From an uncultured Neglectibacter sp. (GTDB lineage Bacteria; Bacillota; Clostridia; Oscillospirales; Acutalibacteraceae), in contig CAMNSA010000017.1 in assembly GCA_946554335.1 (NCBI GenBank), positions 1-49,538 of the forward strand: a stretch of 49,538 nucleotides of DNA, given 5' to 3'. Under the pieces are notes generated by a model. That model did no database searches and was not told the DNA's origin. It saw only the letters and a program-made list of their open reading frames with translations. The translations under genes were made by a program, and so were the position numbers. Below are positions 6,994 through 14,372 of the stretch, one piece after another. Numbering within the stretch: the first letter of the stretch is position 1; each line of letters starts with the position of its first letter.

Positions 6994-6996
6994 TCA
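6974..6996 (+). repeat. Two overlapping 12-base repeats at the integrase 3' end
   Basis: AAAAAGTAGTCA occurs at 6974-6985 and again at 6985-6996, an 11-base period that spans the integrase stop codon. The place and the helical spacing suit arm-type integrase binding sites; this is inference. Confidence 0.45.
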
Positions 6997-7010
6997 ATAT
7001 GAATTTTTCA

Positions 7011-7065
7011 CAAAAAAAGAACCGCATCGAAAGCCCAAAAACGGCTTTACAGTGCGGTTCTTTTT
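7011..7065. terminator. Bidirectional terminator between integrase and tRNA-Thr
   Basis: AAAGAACCGCA (7016-7026) pairs with TGCGGTTCTTT (7053-7063), with an inner AAAGCC/GGCTTT helix and A/T runs on both sides. It can end both the integrase and the tRNA transcripts. Confidence 0.8.
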
Positions 7066-7140
7066 GGAGCTACTGATGTGACTCGAACACACGACCTGCT
7101 GATTACGAATCAGCTGCTCTACCAACTGAGCTACAGTAGC
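7065..7140 (-). tRNA. tRNA-Thr (anticodon CGT)
   Basis: The minus strand folds into a full cloverleaf: acceptor GCTACTG/CAGTAGC, D arm with AGCTCAGTTGGTAGAGC, anticodon arm GCTGA-TTCGTAA-TCAGC giving anticodon CGT (Thr, codon ACG), T arm GTGTG-TTCGAGT-CACAT, discriminator T and an encoded CCA. The 76-base gene is complete, so any integration event restored it. The 3' end at 7065-7076 doubles as the candidate att site. Confidence 0.95.
7066..7076. repeat. Candidate att site inside the tRNA-Thr 3' end
   Basis: GGAGCTACTGA, identical to 5888-5898, covers part of the CCA end and acceptor stem of the tRNA gene. Confidence 0.5.
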
Positions 7141-7180
7141 AAGGCTGAACAAGGTTTAGCAAGGCTAAGCTACGGGAGCT

Positions 7181-7209
7181 ATTATACTAAAAAATTTTCT
7201 TACAGTCAA
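7181..7209 (-). promoter_or_regulatory. Promoter of tRNA-Thr
   Basis: Minus strand TTGACT (7209-7204), 17-base spacer and perfect TATAAT (7186-7181), about 40 bases before the tRNA 5' end. The near-consensus strength fits a stable-RNA gene. Confidence 0.8.
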
Positions 7210-7242
7210 GGCAAAGTTCCACTTTTCTCTGTTTTGAATCTG

Positions 7243-7251
7243 TGTTACAAT
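7243..7251 (+). promoter_or_regulatory. Extended -10 promoter of the dnaD-like gene
   Basis: TG at 7243-7244 followed by TACAAT (7246-7251) forms an extended -10; the -35 region at 7223-7228 is weak. It is back-to-back with the tRNA promoter and about 64 bases before the dnaD-like start. Confidence 0.4.
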
Positions 7252-7314
7252 AGAAAGAAACTGCGAAAACGATTTTTCGTAAAATAGTCTTCCTGAATTT
7301 CCGGGAAGTAAGGG

Positions 7315-8310
7315 ATGAAAATGATGGGATATCAAATAGATCTGGGCGCGTGGAATTCTGTGTTTGCCGTTCCCTGCGCCCTGGTGGACCGCCATTTACG
7401 ACTGGCGGAAAAGGAGCAGCTTCAGGTGCTGCTTTGGGCGCTGCGCCACGCGGGAGAGGCCTTTGACGAAAAGACCGTCTCCGATGCGCTGCGCCTTCAC
7501 CCTGACACGGTGCTGGACGCGCTGGATTACTGGACGCAAAACGGTCTTCTCAGAAGAAGCGGCGATACCCTTTCCCCCGCTCCCGAAAAGGAAATGAACG
7601 CCCCTGTGATCGTTCAGCCGGAAAAGCAGCCGCCAAAGGAGCCTGTCCTTCCCCCCAGGCAGGACAGAATGGTCCGGCCGGACAGCCTTCATCTGGCAGC
7701 CCGCATGAAGGAGTCGGAGTCCATCCGCTACCTGATGCAGGAGGCTGAGCTCACCCTGGGGAAAACCATCTCCCCCGCTCTCTCCGCGATCTTGGTCTCT
7801 TTGTGCGACGATTACGGCCTTCCCGCGGAGGTGATCGCCATGATCCTGCACTACTGCAAGGATGTGGGAAAAACCGGCACCGCCTACATTGAGTCTGTAG
7901 CGCGTGACTGGGCACAAAGCGGGGTTTTGACGCTGGAGGCAGCCGAGGAGAAGCTGCAGGAATTAAGCGAACGCCGGCTTGCCTGGACAAAGGTTTCCTC
8001 CGCCGCCGGATTGCCGCGGCGCTCCCCCACAAAGAAGGAGGAAGAGGCAGCCTTCCGCTGGATCAGGGAATGGGGTTTTTCCCAGGAAATGATCAGCGCG
8101 GCCTATGAGCGCTGCGCTGATCACACCGGGAAATTCAGCGCAAGCTATCTTAATAAGATTTTAGAGCGCTGGCACAAGCAGGGCTTTACCCAGGTCTCAC
8201 AGGTGGAAGAAGAGGAGCGGCAAAAGCAAAACAAGCAGGATTCCTCCAAAAGCTACGATATTGACGAGCTCAGCCGCCTGAGCTTCTTCGATGTTCCGGA
8301 TAAATTATAA
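7315..8310 (+). CDS. DnaD-domain replication initiation protein
   Basis: A 331-residue protein with an N-terminal winged-helix region (about residues 1-85), a Pro-rich linker (about 90-120), then two DnaD/DnaB_2 modules (about 125-205 and 230-290). The second ends in the FSASYLNKILERWHKQGF stretch, matching the YIxxILxxWxxxGI signature of the family, and the first contains GTAYIESVARDWAQSGV. In Bacillus, DnaD and DnaB recruit the replicative helicase with its loader to the origin or restart sites. The next gene is a DnaC/DnaI-type loader, supporting that role. ATG codons at 7315 and 7321 are both possible; AAGGGA suits the second slightly better. Probably the first gene of a plus-strand operon running to 14325. 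Confidence 0.88.
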   Translation: MKMMGYQIDLGAWNSVFAVPCALVDRHLRLAEKEQLQVLLWALRHAGEAFDEKTVSDALRLHPDTVLDALDYWTQNGLLRRSGDTLSPAPEKEMNAPVIVQPEKQPPKEPVLPPRQDRMVRPDSLHLAARMKESESIRYLMQEAELTLGKTISPALSAILVSLCDDYGLPAEVIAMILHYCKDVGKTGTAYIESVARDWAQSGVLTLEAAEEKLQELSERRLAWTKVSSAAGLPRRSPTKKEEEAAFRWIREWGFSQEMISAAYERCADHTGKFSASYLNKILERWHKQGFTQVSQVEEEERQKQNKQDSSKSYDIDELSRLSFFDVPDKL

Positions 8311-8363
8311 GCTTATGTTAGTCCGGCAGGCGTCGGACTTTAGGAAGGGTCAGGTGTTTTTCC

Positions 8364-9338
8364 ATGGGATACGGAAAAAAGATTTATGACGCCGCCCGGG
8401 AAGAGCTGAGAAGCCGCCGGGTTTTCGCCGAGGAATCGGCTCAGCGGCAGCTTTCTCAATTTCTCGCCAAGTGTCCACGGGCGGGAGAGATCCGCCAGGA
8501 GATGGCCTCCAATGCCGCCAAGGCGGCCAGAGCCGTGCTTTCCGGAGGAAACGCCCGGGGAGAACTGGAAAAGCTGAAAAGCACCGGTTTAGCCCTACAG
8601 AAAGAGTTTTCCCGGCTGCTCTCAGAGCATGGCCTGACAAAAAGGGATATTGAGCCTCGCTACTCCTGCGAGCTTTGCAAGGATACGGGCTTTCAGGACG
8701 GCAAAATGTGCGGCTGCCTGAAGCGCCTCCAGCGCCAGATGGCTTATGACCGTCTGAGCCTTTCCGTGCCCCTCTCCCAATGCACCTTTGAACGGTTTTC
8801 TCTGGACTACTATCAAAAGGACCCCGCCGTGCTCAGGCAGATGGAGGGGATCCTGAACACCTGTAAAGAATATGCGAAACAATTTCGGAAGGACTCCTCC
8901 AGCCTTCTTTTCTGGGGCGGGACAGGCCTGGGAAAGACCCACCTCTCTCTGGCCATCGCTAACGAGGTGTTAAATAAGGGCTTCGGCGTGATCTACGGTT
9001 CTGCCCAGACCTTTGCCGCCGCCCTGGAAAAGGAGCGATTCCGGCAGGAGGACGAGGAGGAAAGCACTCAGTCCCAGCTTCTCTCCTGCGATCTTCTGAT
9101 CCTGGACGATTTGGGCACTGAGGCCGCCACCCCCTATGTGTGCGCGGCGCTTTATCACATTCTCAACACCCGCATGATGGCGACTCTCCCCACCGTTATC
9201 AGCACGAACCTGGACATCAAAGGACTGGAAAGCCGGTACGGCGCTCCTTTCGCCTCCCGGATCAGCGGGTATTATGGGAAATTTGCCTTTATGGGCGACG
9301 ATGTCCGGGTACAGGGACTAAAAACCAGAACAAATTGA
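8364..9338 (+). CDS. DnaC/DnaI-like helicase loader ATPase
   Basis: A 324-residue AAA+ protein. The N-terminal half is helical and ends in a small zinc-finger-like cluster CELCKDTGFQDGKMCGC (about residues 101-117), as in DnaI-type loaders. The ATPase core has Walker A GGTGLGKTHL (about 190-199) and Walker B LLILDDLGTE (about 247-256), with a sensor Ser/Thr/Asn at VISTN and an arginine-bearing C-terminus (ASRISGYY). It should load the replicative helicase in partnership with the DnaD-like protein encoded just upstream. Length and order fit the clostridial primosome loader. Confidence 0.9.
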   Translation: MGYGKKIYDAAREELRSRRVFAEESAQRQLSQFLAKCPRAGEIRQEMASNAAKAARAVLSGGNARGELEKLKSTGLALQKEFSRLLSEHGLTKRDIEPRYSCELCKDTGFQDGKMCGCLKRLQRQMAYDRLSLSVPLSQCTFERFSLDYYQKDPAVLRQMEGILNTCKEYAKQFRKDSSSLLFWGGTGLGKTHLSLAIANEVLNKGFGVIYGSAQTFAAALEKERFRQEDEEESTQSQLLSCDLLILDDLGTEAATPYVCAALYHILNTRMMATLPTVISTNLDIKGLESRYGAPFASRISGYYGKFAFMGDDVRVQGLKTRTN

Positions 9339-9358
9339 AGGAAAAGAGGCATTGGCCT

Positions 9359-10129
9359 ATGGATCATGCCAGCGCGCTGGAACTTTCCTTTGCGATGGGA
9401 GAAACCTTGCTGCGAAACGGGGCGGAGATCTCCCGGGTGCAGGAGACCATGGAACGGGTGGCCCGCTCGTATCAGGTACCGGAATTTGATGTCTATGTCC
9501 TCACCAACGCCATTTTCGCCAACGGAGTGGAGAACGGAGTCAGGCACACCACCCAGCTCAAGCATATTCCCTCCACGACCATCCATTTCGGCCGTATTTC
9601 GGCGGTGAATCAGCTTTCCAGAGAGATCGCGGAGGGGAAGCACACCGTGGAAGAGGCTTTTGCGATTTTGGAGGAGGCAAAGAACCTCTCTCCCTCCAGG
9701 CTTCCTTTGACGCTTTTTGCCTGTGCCGTGGGCAGCGCCTGCTTCTGTTATCTTTTCGGCGGCGGTCTTCTGGATTCCATCGCGGCTTTTTTCTGCGGCT
9801 TTCTGTTGGAGGCTTTTCTCTTCTTCTGTGAGAGGCAGAAGCTTTCAAAATTTCTCAAAAACCTGCTGGCCAGCGTCCTTGCCGCTTTTCTGGCCGCCTT
9901 TTTTCTCCTTCTGGGCCTGGGAAACGATCTGGACAAGATCATCATCGGCTCTATCATCCGCCTGGTTCCCGGCGTTTCCCTCACCACCTCGATCCGGGAT
10001 TTCTTCAACGGAGATTATCTCAGCGGCGCCATCCGCATGATCGACGCCGTTTTAGTAGGCGGCTGCATAGCCGTGGGCGTGGGCGTGGTGGTCAAGGTGA
10101 TCTCATTTTTCCCGGGATTTTTTATGTGA
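9359..10129 (+). CDS. Threonine/serine exporter family protein, N-terminal part (DUF1212/ThrE-like)
   Basis: A 256-residue protein. A soluble N-terminal region (about 1-115) holds the conserved SFAMGETLLRNGAEISRVQETM segment and ends before five or so membrane helices (from LPLTLFACAVGSACFCYLF onward) with the IRLVPGVSLTTSIRDFFNGDYLSG motif typical of the family. In Corynebacterium ThrE exports threonine and serine as one protein; here the C-terminal half is the next gene, a split common in Firmicutes. The substrate in this organism is not shown. The ATG at 9359 is chosen because family members begin close to this point; a longer frame starts inside dnaC and is not supported. Confidence 0.85.
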   Translation: MDHASALELSFAMGETLLRNGAEISRVQETMERVARSYQVPEFDVYVLTNAIFANGVENGVRHTTQLKHIPSTTIHFGRISAVNQLSREIAEGKHTVEEAFAILEEAKNLSPSRLPLTLFACAVGSACFCYLFGGGLLDSIAAFFCGFLLEAFLFFCERQKLSKFLKNLLASVLAAFLAAFFLLLGLGNDLDKIIIGSIIRLVPGVSLTTSIRDFFNGDYLSGAIRMIDAVLVGGCIAVGVGVVVKVISFFPGFFM

Positions 10130-10145
10130 AAGGAGAAGCTTTTTT

Positions 10146-10604
10146 ATGCTGTCGCTGCTCTTGTCCTGGTGTATTCAAACCGCAGTGGCCTTCCTCGCCA
10201 CCATCGCTTTCTCCATCATTTTTCACACGCCGAAAAAGCAGTGGATTTTCACCGGCATCACCGGAGGCGCAGGGTGGCTGTGCTATTTGATCTGTATCCA
10301 TTTTCACTCCGGCGTTACCGCCGCTTCCTTTTTCGCCGCGGTGGTCCTGACGCTGCTTTCCCGCTGCTTTTCCATTCACAGAAAAGAGCCTGTCACCGTG
10401 TTTTTGATCTGCGGCATTTTCCCCATCGTGCCGGGTGCGGGCATTTACTACACAGGCTATCACTTTTTCATGAGTCAAAATACCCTGGCGTTGGACAAAG
10501 GCTTGGAAACCATCAAGATTGCCATCGCCATTGCGTTGGGCGTGGGCATTGTGCTCTCTCTGCCCCGCTTTTTCTTCACCCTGGAAAGGAGAACCCGCCC
10601 GTGA
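10146..10604 (+). CDS. Threonine/serine exporter family protein, C-terminal part (DUF3815/ThrE_2-like)
   Basis: A 152-residue integral membrane protein with four or five helices and the conserved segments FHTPKKQWIFTGITGGAGW and CGIFPIVPGAGIYYTGYH. It corresponds to the C-terminal half of ThrE and probably forms the exporter together with the product of the preceding gene, 16 bases upstream. AAAGGAG precedes the ATG. Its stop codon overlaps the GTG start of the pseudouridine synthase gene by four bases (GTGA), implying coupled translation. Confidence 0.85.
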   Translation: MLSLLLSWCIQTAVAFLATIAFSIIFHTPKKQWIFTGITGGAGWLCYLICIHFHSGVTAASFFAAVVLTLLSRCFSIHRKEPVTVFLICGIFPIVPGAGIYYTGYHFFMSQNTLALDKGLETIKIAIAIALGVGIVLSLPRFFFTLERRTRP

Positions 10605-11623
10605 AAACAGTTCTCATCTCGGAAAACGACGCCGGTCAGCGGCTGGACAAGTTTCTGACAAAGGCCTATCCCAATCTGCCGGGGTCTATGCTTTACAAAA
10701 GCATCCGAAAAAAGGATATCAAATTGAACGGAAAGCGCTGCGGGATCTCTGACCGGCTGAAGACAGGCGATGTGCTCACCCTGTATCTCAAGGAGGAATT
10801 CTTTCAAAAATCTCCCCGGGAATACGATTTTATGAAGGCCCCCAACAAGCTTTCCATCCTCTATGAGGACGAGAATATCATGATCCTGGATAAAAAGCCG
10901 GGGCTGATCGTCCACCCGGACGAAACCTATCACTTTGATTCCCTCATCGCGCGCATCCAGCGCTATCTCTTTGAAAAGGGGGAATACCTCCCCTTTCAGG
11001 AAAACTCCTTTGCCCCCGCCCTCGTTAACCGGATCGATCGCAACACCGGGGGTATTGTCATGGCCGCCAAAAACGCTCAGGCCCTGCGGATCATGAATGA
11101 AAAGGTGAAAAACAGAGAGCTGCGAAAGCTGTACCTGTGCTTAGTACACGGCTCCCTTTCCCAAAAGGAAAGCCTGCTCTCCGGTTATCTGGAAAAAAAC
11201 GAAGCCCAGAACCGGGTGTATATCAGCGCTCATCCCTCTGAAAACAGCAAAACGATCCGTACCAAGTACCGCGTGCTGGAGGAACGGGGCGGACTTTCCC
11301 TTTTGGAGGTCGAGCTTTTGACAGGGCGCACCCATCAGATCCGGGCCCATTTCGCCTCCATCGGCCATCCCTTGGCGGGAGACGGGAAATATGGAAAGAA
11401 TGCAGACAACAAGCGCTTTTCCTTCCCCTATCAGGCCCTTTATTCCTACCGCCTCAAGTTCACCTTCTCCGCTCCGGCCGGAGAGCTGGAATACTTAAAC
11501 GGAAAAGAGTGGAAAGCCCAGGATGTGTGGTTTCTGCCGGAATTTTACCGGCTGCCCGTCTATCAGGGAACGGCGCCCATAAATAAAAAGGAGGTCGCTT
11601 CCCATGAAAAGAAAAGAAACTGA
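10601..11623 (+). CDS. RluA family pseudouridine synthase
   Basis: A 340-residue protein with an N-terminal S4-like RNA-binding domain (GQRLDKFLTKAYPNLP at about residues 12-27) and the RluA catalytic domain. The motif VNRIDRNTGGIVMAAK (about 141-156) carries the catalytic Asp, and LLTGRTHQIRAHFASIGHPL (about 240-259) is the other family signature. It isomerises specific uridines in rRNA or tRNA; the exact site cannot be assigned from sequence. The start is GTG at 10601, within the stop codon of the previous gene. The last ~20 codons overlap the start of the next gene. Confidence 0.9.
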   Translation: MKTVLISENDAGQRLDKFLTKAYPNLPGSMLYKSIRKKDIKLNGKRCGISDRLKTGDVLTLYLKEEFFQKSPREYDFMKAPNKLSILYEDENIMILDKKPGLIVHPDETYHFDSLIARIQRYLFEKGEYLPFQENSFAPALVNRIDRNTGGIVMAAKNAQALRIMNEKVKNRELRKLYLCLVHGSLSQKESLLSGYLEKNEAQNRVYISAHPSENSKTIRTKYRVLEERGGLSLLEVELLTGRTHQIRAHFASIGHPLAGDGKYGKNADNKRFSFPYQALYSYRLKFTFSAPAGELEYLNGKEWKAQDVWFLPEFYRLPVYQGTAPINKKEVASHEKKRN

Positions 11624-12062
11624 GGCTCCCCTTTCCTGGAAGCGCCTGCTTCTGCGCACGCTCAGCTGTGTTATGGCAAGCATGATGCTGACGGCTTTTC
11701 TCTTCTTCCTGTTTCGGGGGATCCCTTTTTTCGGCCTTCCGAAGGTCTCTGAGGTGACTGCCGTCTCTGTGAAATACTCGGACAAAGGAGAAAAGGAATT
11801 CCGGGATGAGGAAAAGATCCAGCAGGCTTTGAACCTCTGTTCCTCTCTCACCTGGCTTCCCGGGGCCGCGCAGCAGGGAAAGGCCCTTCTCACCTACACC
11901 TTTGTAAAAAAGGACGGGACCCTCATATCCCTGGGCGTGAACGACAACACTATTTTTTTCGGCGGCACGGCCTACCGCCGAAAAAATCACGGCACTTCGT
12001 TTCAGAAGCTTTCGGAGGCGGTCTTCTTTTGGGAAGAAGCCGCTCCCGATCGAGCGCCCTGA
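11604..12062 (+). CDS. Small membrane-anchored protein of unknown function
   Basis: I do not recognise a family. The 152-residue product has a basic N-terminus, one hydrophobic segment (about residues 15-40, CVMASMMLTAFLFFLFRG) that can act as an uncleaved signal anchor, and a ~110-residue extracytoplasmic domain with a predicted mix of strands and helices (SEVTAVSVKYSDKGEKEF; LLTYTFVKKDGTLISLGVND). The pattern of a strand pair plus an amphipathic helix is reminiscent of small substrate-binding or inhibitor domains, but that is speculative. A strong AAGGAGG ribosome site lies before the ATG, and the gene overlaps the end of the pseudouridine synthase gene by 20 bases. Confidence 0.7.
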   Translation: MKRKETEAPLSWKRLLLRTLSCVMASMMLTAFLFFLFRGIPFFGLPKVSEVTAVSVKYSDKGEKEFRDEEKIQQALNLCSSLTWLPGAAQQGKALLTYTFVKKDGTLISLGVNDNTIFFGGTAYRRKNHGTSFQKLSEAVFFWEEAAPDRAP

Positions 12063-12093
12063 AACTCACCGCAGGAAAGGAAGGTTGATCCTT

Positions 12094-14325
12094 ATGAAAG
12101 TGATCCATCTCATCGGCGGCGGCGACACCGGCGGCGCCAAGACCCATGTTCTCAATCTGCTGAAGGAACTGAATCAACACATTGATGCGAGACTGGTCTG
12201 TTTTCGCAAGGGCGAGTTTTCCGAAGACGCGGAGAAGCTGGGAATTCCCATTGACGTCATCGAGTCCGGAAACCCTGTGGTAGGACTTCGGGAACTGAAA
12301 AAGCTGATTGGAGATCAAAAGGTGGATATTCTCCACTGCCACGGCGCTCGGGGAAACCTGATGGGAAATCTCATCAAGAAGCATGTGAACGCCCCGGTAG
12401 TCACCACCGTACACAGCGACTACCGGCTGGACTATCTGGGCCGCCCGGTGGCCCGGCTCTCCTACGGCACTACCAATATGCTGGCTTTGAGGCGGGTAAA
12501 CTACTATATCGGCGTGTCCGACCCCATGACGGATATCCTCATTGAGCGGGATTTCCCCGCGGACCGGATCTACACCATCTATAACGGCATCGACTTCAAA
12601 ACTCCCATCTCCTGCGTCCCCAAGGAGGAATATCTCGCCTCTCTGGGCGTGAAGTATCAGGAGGGAGACATTCTGGCGGGCATCGCGGCCCGGCTCAATC
12701 CGGTCAAGGATTATCCCACCCTGCTCAAAGCCATGAAGCTTGCCTGTGAAAAGGAGCCCCGCCTGAAGCTCGTTTCCGCCGGGGACGGCGAGGATCTGCA
12801 AAAGCTTCAGGAGCTGGCCAAGACTCTGGGAATCGAAGACCGCGTCTTTTTTGCCGGATGGGTAAAGGATATGAATTCCTTTTACCACGCCATCGACATC
12901 AACCTGCTCACCTCCCTTTCAGAGACCTTCCCCTATGCCCTGACAGAAGGGGCCAGGATGCACCGGGCCACCATCGCTTCCCGGGTGGGCGGCGTCCCGG
13001 TGCTCATCGACGACGGGAAAAACGGGCTGATCTTCACGCCGGGAGACGAGAAAGAGCTTTCAGAACACCTGCTCACTCTCGCGCAGAATGAAGAGCTGCG
13101 CAAAGAAATGGGTGAAAAGCTTTTCGAAAAGGCCTCCCGGGAGTTCTCCATCGACCGTATGGTAGAGCACCAGCTGGAAATCTATGAAAGCATTTTACAG
13201 CGGGAAGCGCGCCGCAGGGAAACCGGAAAAAAACGGGACGGCGTGATCATCTGCGGCGCCTATGGCTACGGAAACGCCGGCGACGACGCCATTTTAAAGT
13301 CTATCATTCAGTCCGTGCGGGATCTGGACCGGTACATGCCCATCACGGTGCTGGCCAAGAATACCCAAAGCATCAAAAAGCGCTATCAGATCAACTCCAT
13401 TTACACCTTCAATGTGTTCCGGATGATCCGTGCCATGAGGAGGTCCCGGCTCTATATCAACGGAGGCGGCACGCTGATCCAGAATGCCACCAGTCACCGG
13501 AGCTTGTGGTACTATCTGTTCACTCTGCGTCTGGCAAAGCTTTTAGGGAATAAGGTGGATATGTACGGCTGTGGGATCGGCCCGGTGCTGGGCAAAAGCA
13601 GTACGAGGCTGGTAAAAAGGGTGCTGGAGCACTGCGTGGACACCATCACCCTCAGAGAGCCGGACTCCATGGAAAAGCTCCAAAGCATGGGGGTAAAAAG
13701 TCCCAATATCATTTTGAGCTCCGACCCCGCCCTTTTGCTTTCCCCCGCCCCTGAGGAGGACGCCGTTTTATACCTGCAAAAGCACGGTCTTTCCTCTGAC
13801 GGGAAATATCTCTGCCTGATGCTTCGCACCTGGTACGGCTTCGAAGAAAAGACACAGGCCTTTGCCGCCTGCTGCGCCTACGCTCAGAAAAAATACGGCC
13901 TTACCCCCGTGTTTCTCTCCCTCAATGTCTTTCACGACACCAAAGCAGCCAATCAGGTGCTCTCCCATATGAAGGCCTCCGCTGTCATTCTGGAGGAGCC
14001 CGCCGATCCGGAGCTGCTCATTTCCGTGCTTTCCCATATGAGCGCAGTCATCTCCATGCGCCTGCACGGCCTGATCTTCTCCTCCATCACGGCGGTGCCC
14101 CTCATCGGCGTCTCCTATGACCCGAAGATCGTTTCCTTCCTGAGCTACCTGGGCAGCGGGGAGTGCATTGACCTCAAAGAGGTCACAAAGGAAAACCTGT
14201 GCGCCGCCATCGACGCTGCCGTCTCCTGGATCCCCCGGAAGGAAAAACTGTTGGAAAAGGCCCAGCCCCTAAAAAGCGTGGAGGAAAGAAATATCGAAGC
14301 AGTGAAAAAGCTTTTAGACTCCTGA
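12094..14325 (+). CDS. Fused GT4 glycosyltransferase and CsaB-type polysaccharide pyruvyltransferase
   Basis: A 743-residue two-domain protein. Residues 1 to about 375 are a GT-B glycosyltransferase of the GT4 type (GGDTGGAKTHVLNLL; HCHGARGNLMGNL; IAARLNPVKDYPTLLKA; donor-site ETFPYALTEG). Residues about 385-740 form a CsaB-like pyruvyltransferase (ICGAYGYGNAGDDAILKSII; INGGGTLIQN; GCGIGPV; SMRLHGLIFS). CsaB adds pyruvate ketal to a secondary cell-wall polysaccharide so that SLH domains can bind. Carrying both activities on one chain suggests that sugar addition and pyruvylation of the same polymer are coupled. The ATG at 12094 has GGAAGG nine bases upstream; a TTG at 12085 is less likely. 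An SLH protein is encoded 2.4 kb downstream. Confidence 0.88.
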   Translation: MKVIHLIGGGDTGGAKTHVLNLLKELNQHIDARLVCFRKGEFSEDAEKLGIPIDVIESGNPVVGLRELKKLIGDQKVDILHCHGARGNLMGNLIKKHVNAPVVTTVHSDYRLDYLGRPVARLSYGTTNMLALRRVNYYIGVSDPMTDILIERDFPADRIYTIYNGIDFKTPISCVPKEEYLASLGVKYQEGDILAGIAARLNPVKDYPTLLKAMKLACEKEPRLKLVSAGDGEDLQKLQELAKTLGIEDRVFFAGWVKDMNSFYHAIDINLLTSLSETFPYALTEGARMHRATIASRVGGVPVLIDDGKNGLIFTPGDEKELSEHLLTLAQNEELRKEMGEKLFEKASREFSIDRMVEHQLEIYESILQREARRRETGKKRDGVIICGAYGYGNAGDDAILKSIIQSVRDLDRYMPITVLAKNTQSIKKRYQINSIYTFNVFRMIRAMRRSRLYINGGGTLIQNATSHRSLWYYLFTLRLAKLLGNKVDMYGCGIGPVLGKSSTRLVKRVLEHCVDTITLREPDSMEKLQSMGVKSPNIILSSDPALLLSPAPEEDAVLYLQKHGLSSDGKYLCLMLRTWYGFEEKTQAFAACCAYAQKKYGLTPVFLSLNVFHDTKAANQVLSHMKASAVILEEPADPELLISVLSHMSAVISMRLHGLIFSSITAVPLIGVSYDPKIVSFLSYLGSGECIDLKEVTKENLCAAIDAAVSWIPRKEKLLEKAQPLKSVEERNIEAVKKLLDS

Positions 14326-14372
14326 TTTCTTTCAGAGGAGTTTGCATACAAGAGAACTGAAAGGAAAGCTCT

